A stretch of DNA of 64,000 nucleotides from JANQRZ01 sp965215165 (GTDB taxonomy: Bacteria > Bacteroidota > Rhodothermia > Rhodothermales > JANQRZ01), in the NCBI GenBank assembly GCA_965215165.1, contig CBDCCX010000006.1, forward strand, positions 1-64,000, written 5' to 3'. Numbering within the stretch: position 1 is the stretch's first letter; every line of letters starts with the position of its first letter. The notes beneath the pieces are model-generated. The model was not told the origin of the DNA. It saw only the letters and a list, made by a program, of their open reading frames with translations, and did no database searches. Shown piece after piece: positions 32,947 through 42,358 of the stretch. Both the position numbers and the translations under genes were made by a program.

Positions 32947-33297
32947 ATGAGCCTTCCTGCGCGCATCCTGATCGGCGGCGTCGCCGCGCTGCACGTTTAC
33001 TTTCTCGTCCTCGAGATGGCGTTCTGGACGAAGCCGCTCGGCCGGCGCGCGTTCGGCTTGACGCCGGAGTTCGCCGAGGCGTCGAAGGCGATGGCGGCGA
33101 ACCAGGGCTTGTGCAACGGTTTCCTCGCGGCGGGCTTGGTGTGGAGCCTGCTGCTTGGCGAGGCCGGCACGTCCATCGCCGTGTTCTTCCTGGTCTGCGT
33201 GATCGTCGCCGGCCTCTTCGGCGCGGCGACGGTGAGCCGGAAGATCTCTGGGTGCAAGCCGTACCGGCCGCCCTCGCGCTTGCTCTCGTGCTGCTGA
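32947..33297 (+). CDS. DUF1304 family small membrane protein, C-terminus frameshifted
   Basis: 116 residues as encoded, starting directly after the accC stop (TAG ATG). Clear DUF1304 features: HVYFLVLEMAFWTKPLGRRA, FGLTPEFAEASKAMAANQGL, CNGFLAAGLVWSLLL and VFFLVCVIVAGLFGAATVSR, predicting four membrane helices. After VSRKI the frame gives SGCKPYRPPSRLLSCC, which does not fit. The +1 frame from about 33245 gives LWVQAVPAALALALVLLT ending at 33302, the expected fourth helix. Restoring one C in AAGATCTCTGGG (AAGATCCTCTGGG) mends the gene. Function unknown. Confidence 0.85.
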   Translation: MSLPARILIGGVAALHVYFLVLEMAFWTKPLGRRAFGLTPEFAEASKAMAANQGLCNGFLAAGLVWSLLLGEAGTSIAVFFLVCVIVAGLFGAATVSRKISGCKPYRPPSRLLSCC

Positions 33298-33366
33298 CCT
33301 GACCGGCTCCCCGCTTTTTGAGTAGCTTCCTCTCCCTGCCCTCGTTCCCTCCACCTCGACACTGCC

Positions 33367-33750
33367 ATGACGTTCCCCGATGACTGCCGCTACACGAATG
33401 AGCACGAGTGGATCCGCCTCGCCGACGACGGCACCGCCACGGTCGGCATCACCGACTACGCGCAGCAGGAGCTGGGCGACATCGTCTTCGTCGAGCTGAA
33501 CCCCGTCGAGGGCGACGCCGAGAAAATCTTTGGCACCATCGAGGCCGTCAAGACGGTGTCCGATCTCTTCCTGCCCGTCGCCGGGGCCGTGACGGCCATC
33601 AACGAGGCGCTCGACGCCGCGCCGGAGACGGTCAACACCGATCCCTACGGCGAGGGCTGGCTCATCCAGATGACCCCGAGCGACGCCGCTGAGGTCGACG
33701 CCCTGATGGACGCCGACGCCTACCGCCACATGATCGGGGCCGACGCCTGA
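33367..33750 (+). CDS. gcvH: Glycine cleavage system H protein
   Basis: 127 residues, the normal size. It begins with YTNEHEWIRLADDGTATVGI and carries the lipoylation motif GTIEAVKTVSDL with Lys62 as the lipoyl site, then NTDPYGEGWLIQM. It shuttles the aminomethyl group between the P, T and L proteins; none of the partners is in the window. No glycine riboswitch is visible in the 69 bases upstream. Confidence 0.96.
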   Translation: MTFPDDCRYTNEHEWIRLADDGTATVGITDYAQQELGDIVFVELNPVEGDAEKIFGTIEAVKTVSDLFLPVAGAVTAINEALDAAPETVNTDPYGEGWLIQMTPSDAAEVDALMDADAYRHMIGADA

Positions 33751-33778
33751 GCGCTCCCTAGACGGACCGTTTTCTCTG

Positions 33779-33800
33779 GGGGCGCACGGCCGTGCGCCCC
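33779..33800 (+). terminator. Palindromic hairpin between gcvH and guaA
   Basis: Perfect 22-base palindrome GGGGCGCACGG / CCGTGCGCCCC followed by TCCTTCATTT, 29 bases beyond the gcvH stop. It probably ends the gcvH transcript, and it also resembles the dispersed GGGGCG...CGCCCC elements elsewhere in the window. Confidence 0.65.
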
Positions 33801-33819
33801 TCCTTCATTTCATGCCGCC

Positions 33820-35388
<1,569 letters not shown>

Positions 35389-35502
35389 GGAACATCGGGG
35401 GATTGAAAGATTGAGGATCGGGGGAGTGGTGGGGCACGCCGATAGGTACTGCAAAAAATCGAGGTGCAGACGATCTTGCGCGGAGTCCTGTTGGTGACAA
35501 AA

Positions 35503-35572
35503 GTCATCCCCGCGAAGGCGGGGACCCACCGGCTGGCTTCGCGCTCTGGTTCCCCGCGTTTGCAGGGATGAC
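35503..35572. repeat. Dispersed palindromic element (GTCATCCC type)
   Basis: Two 26-base arms in inverted orientation: GTCATCCCCGCGAAGGCGGG... (35503-35528) and ...TTTGCAGGGATGAC (35547-35572), about 21 of 26 positions pairing, with an 18-base spacer. It resembles the widespread GTCATTCCCGCGAAGGCGGG family of short non-coding bacterial repeats. A degraded relative lies at about 6423-6517. The rest of 35389-35645 shows nothing further. Confidence 0.65.
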
Positions 35573-35645
35573 GGGTGAAGAGGGTAGTCGCCAAGCAGGA
35601 GGGGCCGCACCGGGTTTGACCTATCTGCTCTCCGTCCATCTCCTC

Positions 35646-35681
35646 TTCCTTTTGCCATGCGAATTCCTTTTGCCATGCGAA
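35646..35681 (+). repeat. 18-base tandem duplication over a start codon
   Basis: TTCCTTTTGCCATGCGAA occurs twice in direct tandem (35646-35663 and 35664-35681). Each copy carries its own ATG in the same frame, giving two consecutive initiation sites for the lipoprotein gene. Confidence 0.9.
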
Positions 35682-36133
35682 CCGTCCTCTGCTCTCTTCT
35701 TCTCGTCGTGACCGTACTGACCGGCTGCGACTCCTTCGGGCCGTCCGACGCCCTCCTCCCGCTCGCCGACGCCTCGACGGACCCCGCTGCGCTCCGGTCC
35801 GACTACGCCTGGGTCGCGGTTGCTGCCGTCTCCGACGGGGAGGCAGTGGCGTTTCCCGCCACAGGCTTCTCGGCGATCTTCGCCGCAGACGACTCCCTCA
35901 GCGGCGACGTTGCTCCCAATGGCTACGGCGGCAGCTACACGGCTTCGGCCGACGGATCGCTGTCGGTGAGCGACACCTTCTATTCGACGGCCATCGGCGG
36001 CAGGGACGAGCGGCTGGCGCGCGCTTTTCTGAGCGAGCTTTCGCAGGCGACGCGGTTCGAGGTCGAGGGCCGCACGTTGCAGGTGCGCTCGGAGGACGGC
36101 GACGGGGTCCGGTTCGAGTTGGAAGTCCCGTAG
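35675..36133 (+). CDS. Small lipoprotein, META/HslJ-like domain
   Basis: 152 residues from ATG 35675. The signal peptide MRTVLCSLLLVVTVLTG precedes the lipobox cysteine (VLTGC). The body (FSAIFAADDSLSGDVAPNGY, GGSYTASADGSLSVSDTF, ARAFLSELSQATRFEVEGRT then LQVRSEDGDGVRFEL) has the length and pattern of the META/DUF306 (HslJ) domain, found in outer-membrane or periplasmic lipoproteins of uncertain role. A second in-frame ATG at 35657 results from an 18-base tandem duplication and would add six residues. Confidence 0.8.
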   Translation: MRTVLCSLLLVVTVLTGCDSFGPSDALLPLADASTDPAALRSDYAWVAVAAVSDGEAVAFPATGFSAIFAADDSLSGDVAPNGYGGSYTASADGSLSVSDTFYSTAIGGRDERLARAFLSELSQATRFEVEGRTLQVRSEDGDGVRFELEVP

Positions 36134-36163
36134 CAATCGCGGTGAATTGAGACGGGCCGGGGA

Positions 36164-36193
36164 TTGAAGGTCTGGGGTCGAGTGTGCTATTCT
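36164..36193 (+). promoter_or_regulatory. Candidate promoter of the LpoA-like gene
   Basis: TTGAAG (36164-36169), 18-base spacer, TATTCT (36188-36193), 36 bases before the ATG at 36229. Confidence 0.45.
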
Positions 36194-36228
36194 CCGGCCC
36201 CCCTCTCTTCCTTCTCTCGCCTGGCCCG

Positions 36229-37659
36229 ATGTGTCGTTCTGCTGCTCTGGTTTTTGTTCTCTTCCTCGCCGCTCCGGTGGTGGCGCAACCGGCGTCGGCC
36301 CCGGACATCCCAGCGGCGGAGGCGGCGTTCGACCGAGGCCTCCGCTCCTACGAGATCGGGCAGTTCGAGGAGGCCGCGCAGGCCTTCCGCCGGCTCGCTG
36401 AGGAGATGGACTACAACCAGCGGACGACGGCGGCGCACCTGATGCTGGGCAAGGCGCTCTACGCGGAGGGGGCCTTCGCCGATGCGGTCGGGGTGATGAC
36501 GGACTTTGTGCAGGAGTACCCGCGCAGCCGCTACCTCGACGCGGCCCGCGACCTTCGCCGTGCCGCCGAGGACCACCTGCAAGCGGTCGAGGCGCTGCCC
36601 GAGGCGACGGATCTCGGCATTGCCCTGCCGGCGAACGAGGCCGACCTCGCCTTCTCGCAGGCGCTCTTCAACGGCGTCCGCCTCGCCGTGGACGCCCACA
36701 ACGCGGCCGAGCCCGAGCGCCCGGTTCGCATGGTCTTCCGGAACACGGAAGGCTCGGTGGGCGGCGCGGTGCAGGCCGTCGACGGCCTCGCGCGGGGCGG
36801 GGTCGAGATGGTCATCGGGCCGCTCTACAGCGAGGAAGCCGCAGCGGCAGGCGAGGCGGCGGAGCGCGCGCGGGTCCTCCTCATCGCCCCTCTGGCGACG
36901 AACGAGGCGGTGTCGGCCGGCCGTCGCTACGTCTTCCAGGCGAACCCGACGTTCGCGCAGCGCGGGCGGACGATGGCGCGCTACGCCGCCGCGCAGCGTG
37001 CGGGCACGTTCGGCGTCGTCGCACAGTCCGGGACAGAGGGCGAGGCGATGGCCGACGCGTTCCAGACGGCGGTGATCGGAGCGGGTGGGACCGTCGGGTT
37101 CTCCGAGGTGCTCTTCGACGGGCGGGCGTGGTTCCGGCTCGCCGAGCTCCTGAGCGACTCGACGGGCGGAATGCTCGGGGACGTCGACGCGCTCTACCTG
37201 CCCGTCGCCGGTCCCGATGCGGCCGAGCAGGCGGCCGGTGCCCTGCGGAGCCTGGACCAAACGCTACAGGCCGACGAGCGCGGCCTGCTCCGGCTCTTCG
37301 GCAACGCCGAGTGGGAAGGGCTCGACGCCTCGCGCGGGCGCGCCGAGGGCTACGGCACCGTCTTCACCGCAGACTTCCACCTCGACGATGGCGCGGCCGC
37401 CACGCAGGCATTCTCCGAGCGCTACCGCGCCCTCGCCGGCCTGCCGCCCGACCGCCTCGCGTTCGCGGGCTACGACGTGGCCGCGATGCTGCTCGCGCTC
37501 CTCGCCGAGCGCCGCAGCGAGGAGGCGCTCCCCGATCTCCTTCGCCGCGCGCCGCCCTATGCCGGCCTCGGCCACCGGGTCGACTTCGGCCGGGGCAACG
37601 TCAACGAGGCGATGTTCCTCCTCGGGTTCCGCCAGGGGCGGGTGGTCGTGGTGGAATGA
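36229..37659 (+). CDS. TPR plus periplasmic-binding (LivK/LpoA-like) protein
   Basis: 476 residues from ATG 36229, giving the signal peptide MCRSAALVFVLFLAAPVVAQ. Residues about 25-115 are TPR-like helices (FDRGLRSYEIGQFEEAAQAF, GKALYAEGAFADAVGVMTDF). The rest is a type I periplasmic-binding fold (LAFSQALFNGVRLAVDAHNA, GGVEMVIGPLYSEEAAAAGE, AGYDVAAMLLALLAE). TPR followed by this fold is the layout of LpoA, the outer-membrane activator of peptidoglycan synthases, but a solute-binding role cannot be excluded. The neighbouring bamD supports an envelope function. No ABC transporter genes accompany it. Confidence 0.82.
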   Translation: MCRSAALVFVLFLAAPVVAQPASAPDIPAAEAAFDRGLRSYEIGQFEEAAQAFRRLAEEMDYNQRTTAAHLMLGKALYAEGAFADAVGVMTDFVQEYPRSRYLDAARDLRRAAEDHLQAVEALPEATDLGIALPANEADLAFSQALFNGVRLAVDAHNAAEPERPVRMVFRNTEGSVGGAVQAVDGLARGGVEMVIGPLYSEEAAAAGEAAERARVLLIAPLATNEAVSAGRRYVFQANPTFAQRGRTMARYAAAQRAGTFGVVAQSGTEGEAMADAFQTAVIGAGGTVGFSEVLFDGRAWFRLAELLSDSTGGMLGDVDALYLPVAGPDAAEQAAGALRSLDQTLQADERGLLRLFGNAEWEGLDASRGRAEGYGTVFTADFHLDDGAAATQAFSERYRALAGLPPDRLAFAGYDVAAMLLALLAERRSEEALPDLLRRAPPYAGLGHRVDFGRGNVNEAMFLLGFRQGRVVVVE

Positions 37660-37836
37660 AGCGGTGGGTGAGGTGCAATCCGCTCGTCACGACCTTTTTG
37701 TTTTGCAATAAACCTAGCAGGGCCACGTTGGGCAGGGGGAGTTCCCGCGCTCTTCAACCCACCCGTGCTGCCTCTTCCCGGAGCCGGTGGTTTCTTGCGG
37801 CCCCCGCCGCCTCCGTCTCCCGTCAGCCGCAACCCG

Positions 37837-38640
37837 ATGCTCCGTCGATTCGCCCCCCTCGTTCTCGTCCTGTTCGTGGCCGGCTGTTCCAGCGGCGACC
37901 GGGTGGCCTCCTCGACGCCGGAAGCGGCCTTCGAAAAAGGCCTCGCGCTCTACGAACGCGGCAAGTATGCTCGCTCGGTGGAGTATTTCCAGCAGGTCTT
38001 CGACTTCGGCCGCACCAACCCGCGCTCGGCCGACGCGCAATACTACCTCGCCAAGGCCTACTTCGAGGATGAGCAGTATCTCCTGGCCGCGAACGAGTTC
38101 ACCCGCTTCGTCGAGCTGTACCGGGGCGACGAGCGGGCCGAGGAGGGGGAGTACGGCCGCGCCATGAGCTACGTCCGCCTCTCGCCGCCCTACCAGCTCG
38201 ACCAGACGGACACGCAGACGGCGCTGACCTACCTCCGGCTCTACCTCAGCAAGTATCCCGAGGGCGAGCACGTCGCAGAGCTCGCCGGGTACACCGGGGC
38301 GCTACGCGCCAAGCTCGCCCGCAAGCAGTTCGAAACCGCCGAGCTCTACGAGCGCCGCGAGCTGTTCGAGGCGGCGGCGCTGTCCTTCGAAGGGGTCATC
38401 GAGAAATACCCTGACTCCGAGTACGCCGACGACGCGCTCCTCGGCGCGCTCCGCAGCTACCGCGCCTTCGCCGATGTCAGCGTCCCCGCCCGCCAGGCCG
38501 AGCGCTACCAGCAGGCCATCGCCACCTACGACCGCCTCGTCCAGCTCTTCCCTGCCAGTCCGGTGCTGACCGAGGCCGAGGCCGAGCACGCGGCGGTGAG
38601 GCAGGCGCTCGGGCAGACGGCCGGCCAGGCCAGCCGGTGA
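37837..38640 (+). CDS. bamD: Outer membrane protein assembly factor BamD
   Basis: 267 residues from ATG 37837, a lipoprotein with signal peptide MLRRFAPLVLVLFVAG and lipobox cysteine (VAGCSSG). TPR repeats throughout: AAFEKGLALYERGKYARSVE, AQYYLAKAYFEDEQYLLAAN, EFTRFVELYRGDERAEEGEY, LRLYLSKYPEGEHV and FEAAALSFEGVIEKYPDSEY, as in the five-TPR BamD/YfiO family. It helps BamA fold outer-membrane proteins. Its presence is direct support for a double-membrane cell. Confidence 0.9.
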   Translation: MLRRFAPLVLVLFVAGCSSGDRVASSTPEAAFEKGLALYERGKYARSVEYFQQVFDFGRTNPRSADAQYYLAKAYFEDEQYLLAANEFTRFVELYRGDERAEEGEYGRAMSYVRLSPPYQLDQTDTQTALTYLRLYLSKYPEGEHVAELAGYTGALRAKLARKQFETAELYERRELFEAAALSFEGVIEKYPDSEYADDALLGALRSYRAFADVSVPARQAERYQQAIATYDRLVQLFPASPVLTEAEAEHAAVRQALGQTAGQASR

Positions 38641-38743
38641 GAGCAAACGGGCCGGGCGAAGCCGGGGCCGAGCGGAGGATCGACCTGGCGGTGACTCCGC
38701 AACGGGCTCGTCCTATTCTCTGCGCCTTCCCGCGTACACACTC

Positions 38744-39340
38744 ATGACCGTCGGTCTCTTCGGGGGGAGCTTCAGCCCGCCGCACGTGGCACACCTCGCC
38801 GTGGCGGAGGCCGCGCGCGACCGGCTCGGGCTGGACCGCGTGCTGTGGATGCCGGCGGCGACGCCTCCCCACAAGCAGGGCCAGCGCCTCGCCGAGGCGC
38901 ATCACCGCCTCGCGATGACGCGGCGTGCCGTGGCGGGCAACGCCGCGTTCGAGGTGTCGGACCTGGAGGTCGAGCGGAGCGGCGTGTCGTACACCATCGA
39001 CACCCTCCGCGCGCTCCAGGCGGCGCACCCGGCGACGCGCTTCTGCCTGCTTCTCGGCGGCGACACCCTCGTGCAGTTCGGCTCGTGGCGCGAGCCGGAG
39101 GAGATTCTGCGCCGCGTCCCGCTCGTCGTCTACCCCCGCCCCGGTGCCGACCTCGCGGGCGTGCCGCCGGCAGTGATGGCGCGCACGACGCTCCTCGACC
39201 GGCCGCTGCTCGACCCCTCCAGCACCGCTCTCCGGCGGCTGATGCGCGCCGGCCACTCTGTCCGCTACCTCGTCCCCGACGCCGTGCTCGCCTACATCGC
39301 CGAGCACGGCCTCTACGCCCCGCCTGCCCGTGACCACTAG
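38744..39340 (+). CDS. nadD: Nicotinate-nucleotide adenylyltransferase
   Basis: 198 residues. The nucleotidyltransferase motif appears as GLFGGSFSPPHVAHLAVAEA (the HxGH histidines become HVAH), followed by MPAATPPHKQGQ, and the C-terminal SSTALRRLMRAGHSVRYLVP corresponds to the ISSTxIR motif. It makes deamido-NAD from nicotinate mononucleotide and ATP. Its last 11 bases overlap the start of nagZ, so the two are translationally coupled. Confidence 0.95.
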   Translation: MTVGLFGGSFSPPHVAHLAVAEAARDRLGLDRVLWMPAATPPHKQGQRLAEAHHRLAMTRRAVAGNAAFEVSDLEVERSGVSYTIDTLRALQAAHPATRFCLLLGGDTLVQFGSWREPEEILRRVPLVVYPRPGADLAGVPPAVMARTTLLDRPLLDPSSTALRRLMRAGHSVRYLVPDAVLAYIAEHGLYAPPARDH

Positions 39341-40904
39341 CGACCGTCTCCGCCGCAAAGCCGCCGGCCTTCTCATCGTCCGCCTCGGCTCGAACATGCA
39401 GCCGCCGCGCCGCGCCGAGGACGATGCGGCCGCCGTCAAGGCGCTCCTCGCGCGCTATCCGCTCGGCGGCGTGATCCTCTTCAACGGCGCGTGGCCTGAG
39501 ACGCGCGCGACGCTCCTCGACCTGCAACGCGCCGCGCTGCGGGGTGAGCCGTCCCGACCGCTCCTCGTGATGACCGACATGGAGCGCGGCCTCGGGCAGC
39601 AGGTGGCCGGGGCGACGACGTTCCCGCACGCCCGCGCCTTCGCGGCCCTCGACGAGGCCGAGGCGATGACCGAACGGTTCGCCCGCACCTCGGCGCGCGA
39701 GGCGCTCGCGTGCGGCGTGCACGTCACCTTCGCCCCCGTCGCCGACGTGGACCGCAATCCAGCCAATCCGGTGATCTCGATCCGGGCCTTCAGCGGCGAG
39801 GCCGAGCGGGCGGCAGCGCTCGCGGCCGCTTACGTCCGCGGGTGCCGCGCCGAGGGCCTGCTCTCGACGGCCAAGCACTTCCCCGGACACGGCAACACCG
39901 CCGAGGACTCCCACGCCGTCCTCCCGACCGTCCCGGACCCGCGCGACGTGCTCGACACGACCGACCTGGTCCCGTTCCGCGCCGCGCTCGCCGCCGGCTG
40001 CGAGCTCGTGATGACGGCGCACGTCGCCTACCCCGCCCTCGATCCGAGCGGCCGGCCGGCGACGCTCTCCGCCCCGATCCTCCGGGGCCTGCTTCGCGAC
40101 GAGCTAGGGTTCGGCGGCGTCGTGATCTCGGACAGCCTCCACATGGGCGGGATTCAGGCCGAGGGCCAGACCGAGGCCGCGCTCGCCGTCGAGCAGCTTC
40201 GGGCGGGGGTCGATCTGCTGCTCGATGCCCAGGACCCAGAGGCAATGATCGAGGGCATCGCGGCGGCTGTGGAGATGGGGTCGCTGAGCGAGGACCAACT
40301 CGACCACGCCCTCGCCCGTGCCGACGGGCTGCGGGACCGGCTGACGGACCGCTTCGGCACAGACGTGTTCACCGAGCCGCCGCTTCCCACGGCTGAGGTC
40401 GGTGCGGCGGGGCATCCGAACTTGGCATCGCAGATCGCCCGGCAGGCGGTGGAGGGCGAGGCCGTGGGTTGGGCAACGGGAGAAGGCCTGCTGGCCGTCC
40501 TCGTCAAGCCCCACGCCTCGCACCTCGACCCGCCGGAGCAGCCGCTCGGCGCGGCGCTGCGAGACCTGCTGCCGGGCGTGACGTACCGCGAGGTCGGGCC
40601 CGAGACGGATGCTGCTGCGCTTCGGGTCCTGCTCGACGAAGCCGAGGCGGCCGACCGCGTGCTCCTCGCGCTCGTCGCCAAGCCGGCGGCGTGGCACGCC
40701 TTCGGACTGCGGCCGGAGCAGCAGGCGTTTGCCGAGGCCGTGGTTCGGGCGCGGCCGACGGTCGTCGCGGCGCTCGGCAGCCCGCGCGTGCTGGAGGCGT
40801 TCGCGGGAGCGTCCGCACGGCTCTGCACGTTCAGCGACGCGCCGGTGGCGCAGCGTGCCCTCGCCGAGGCCCTGACCGCGACGCCTGGGGCGAGAAGTGA
40901 ATAG
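39330..40904 (+). CDS. nagZ: Beta-N-acetylhexosaminidase, glycoside hydrolase family 3
   Basis: 524 residues from GTG 39330. The GH3 signature is clear: STAKHFPGHGNTAEDSHAVL with the catalytic Asp/His loop typical of NagZ, RAFSGEAERAAALAAAYVRG upstream and VVISDSLHMGGI downstream with the nucleophile aspartate. NagZ releases GlcNAc from anhydromuropeptides or peptidoglycan fragments. The C-terminal ~170 residues are a second alpha/beta domain (VLLALVAKPAAWHAFGL), so this is the longer two-domain type. It overlaps nadD by 11 bases. Confidence 0.92.
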   Translation: MTTSDRLRRKAAGLLIVRLGSNMQPPRRAEDDAAAVKALLARYPLGGVILFNGAWPETRATLLDLQRAALRGEPSRPLLVMTDMERGLGQQVAGATTFPHARAFAALDEAEAMTERFARTSAREALACGVHVTFAPVADVDRNPANPVISIRAFSGEAERAAALAAAYVRGCRAEGLLSTAKHFPGHGNTAEDSHAVLPTVPDPRDVLDTTDLVPFRAALAAGCELVMTAHVAYPALDPSGRPATLSAPILRGLLRDELGFGGVVISDSLHMGGIQAEGQTEAALAVEQLRAGVDLLLDAQDPEAMIEGIAAAVEMGSLSEDQLDHALARADGLRDRLTDRFGTDVFTEPPLPTAEVGAAGHPNLASQIARQAVEGEAVGWATGEGLLAVLVKPHASHLDPPEQPLGAALRDLLPGVTYREVGPETDAAALRVLLDEAEAADRVLLALVAKPAAWHAFGLRPEQQAFAEAVVRARPTVVAALGSPRVLEAFAGASARLCTFSDAPVAQRALAEALTATPGARSE

Positions 40905-40933
40905 CGATGGCATAACAATAGCGATGGCATAAC
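40900..40933. repeat. 17-base tandem repeat at the end of nagZ
   Basis: AATAGCGATGGCATAAC occurs twice in direct tandem (40900-40916 and 40917-40933); the first copy contains the TAG stop codon of nagZ. Confidence 0.9.
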
Positions 40934-41047
40934 ATAGGAGGTGGAGCAAAATCCAGCGAGGGAGCGTATCACGCCCCGTACAGCCTTCCGCCGTATATCC
41001 GTATATCCACGTGTGTCCATCGTTTGACATTTCCGCCGCCTCGCCCC

Positions 41048-41698
41048 ATGAACCTCTTCAGCTTCTTCACCGGCACCCGACCTCCGCTCATCACCGACGC
41101 AATGGGAGCCGTGGAGACGATGCTCCGCGTATCGGGCGAGATGCTGGCCGCCGCACTAGCCCACCTGCTCGACAACGAGCCGCTCGAGATGGACCTTTCC
41201 GAGCGCGACTGCGAGGTCAACGAGGCCGAGCAGGAGGTCCGCCGCCTCGTCACCGAGCACCTCGCCATCGACCCCGAGCGCGAGCGCGTCCTCTCGCTGA
41301 TCTTGGTGTCGGCCGTGCAAGAGGCCGAGCGCGTCGGCGACCTCGCCAAGTCGCTCGCAGCGGCGGCGAGCTTGGCGGATGCCCCCCGCCTGAGCCCGCA
41401 TGTCGAACCCCTACGCGCCCTCCGCGACCGACTTCTCCGCCTCGTCGACGACACCCACGAGGGCTTCGTCCGGGGCGACGCCGCGGCGGCCCGGCGCGTC
41501 ACTCAGGAGCACCGCGAGGTGAAGACCATCGTCGCGGACTATCTCCAGACGCTGGCCCACGCGGCCGACGTGTCGTCCAACGAAGCGGTCGTCCTCGCCC
41601 TCTCCGTGCGCATGATGGGCCGCATCTCGTCCCACCTCTCGAACATCGTCTCGTCCACGCTCGTCCCGTTCGATCAGATCCGCCGACCGGCCTGCTGA
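41048..41698 (+). CDS. PhoU-like domain protein
   Basis: 216 residues from ATG 41048 (MNLFSFFTG). An all-helical protein with the PhoU pattern of acidic helices: LSERDCEVNEAEQEVRRLVT, ILVSAVQEAERVGDLAKSLA and, near the end, LALSVRMMGRISSHLSNIVS. PhoU-type proteins bind metal clusters and modulate phosphate transport or Na/Pi cotransporters. No pst or other transport gene is adjacent, so the partner is unknown. Upstream, 40934-41047 shows no clear feature. Confidence 0.8.
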   Translation: MNLFSFFTGTRPPLITDAMGAVETMLRVSGEMLAAALAHLLDNEPLEMDLSERDCEVNEAEQEVRRLVTEHLAIDPERERVLSLILVSAVQEAERVGDLAKSLAAAASLADAPRLSPHVEPLRALRDRLLRLVDDTHEGFVRGDAAAARRVTQEHREVKTIVADYLQTLAHAADVSSNEAVVLALSVRMMGRISSHLSNIVSSTLVPFDQIRRPAC

Positions 41699-41773
41699 CT
41701 TCTCCAGCCGGCTGACCTCAGCGTCAAGACCGAGGTCGGGAAGGGAAAGCGCATCGGACATTCCTGGTTTGCT

Positions 41774-42346
41774 ATGGCCCTGACCTACTCCGACCCTGTC
41801 CTGCTCGGGACCGCCGCGCCGTCCTTCGACTTGCCCATCGCCAACCCCGAGGTCGATGGCGGCGACGGGCGCACCCGGCGGCTCAGCGACTACCGCGACG
41901 CCGAAGCACTCGTGGTCGTGTTCACGTGCAACCACTGCCCGTACGTCCACGCGGTCGAGGACCGGCTGATCGACCTGGCCCGAGAGACGGCCTCGCGCGG
42001 TGTCCAGATCGTCGGCATCTGCTCGAACGATGCGGAGCGGTACCCGGACGATTCGTTCGAGGCGATGGTCGCGCGGGCCGAGCAGAAGGGCTATCCGTTT
42101 CCCTACCTCCACGACGAGAGCCAGCAGGTGGCGCGCGCCTACGACGCCGTCTGCACGCCGGACTTCTTCGTCTACGACCGCGACCGGAAGCTGGCCTACC
42201 GAGGCCGCCTCGACGATGGCCGCCCCGGCCGGCCGGCCACGACGAGCGACCTGCGCGACGCCCTCGACGAACTGCTGACGACGGGTGCCGTGACGGGAGA
42301 GCAACTCGCTTCGATAGGGTGCAGCATCAAGTGGAAACCCGCCTAG
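41774..42346 (+). CDS. Thioredoxin-fold / AhpC-TSA family protein
   Basis: 190 residues, cytoplasmic (no signal peptide). The redox motif is CNHCPY with Cys52 and Cys55 in VVVFTCNHCPYVHAVEDR, followed by VQIVGICSNDAERYPDDSFE, the cis-proline region CTPDFFVYDRD and LAYRGRLDD. This matches the redoxin group usually labelled thioredoxin family protein, common in Bacteroidetes-like bacteria. It is expected to reduce peroxides or disulfides; the substrate is unknown. Confidence 0.9.
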   Translation: MALTYSDPVLLGTAAPSFDLPIANPEVDGGDGRTRRLSDYRDAEALVVVFTCNHCPYVHAVEDRLIDLARETASRGVQIVGICSNDAERYPDDSFEAMVARAEQKGYPFPYLHDESQQVARAYDAVCTPDFFVYDRDRKLAYRGRLDDGRPGRPATTSDLRDALDELLTTGAVTGEQLASIGCSIKWKPA

Positions 42347-42358
42347 CGCTCGGCGCGG

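Noticed and set aside
33298..33366. Possible glycine riboswitch upstream of gcvH
   Set aside because: The space is only 69 bases, too short, and no aptamer-like conserved stems were seen.
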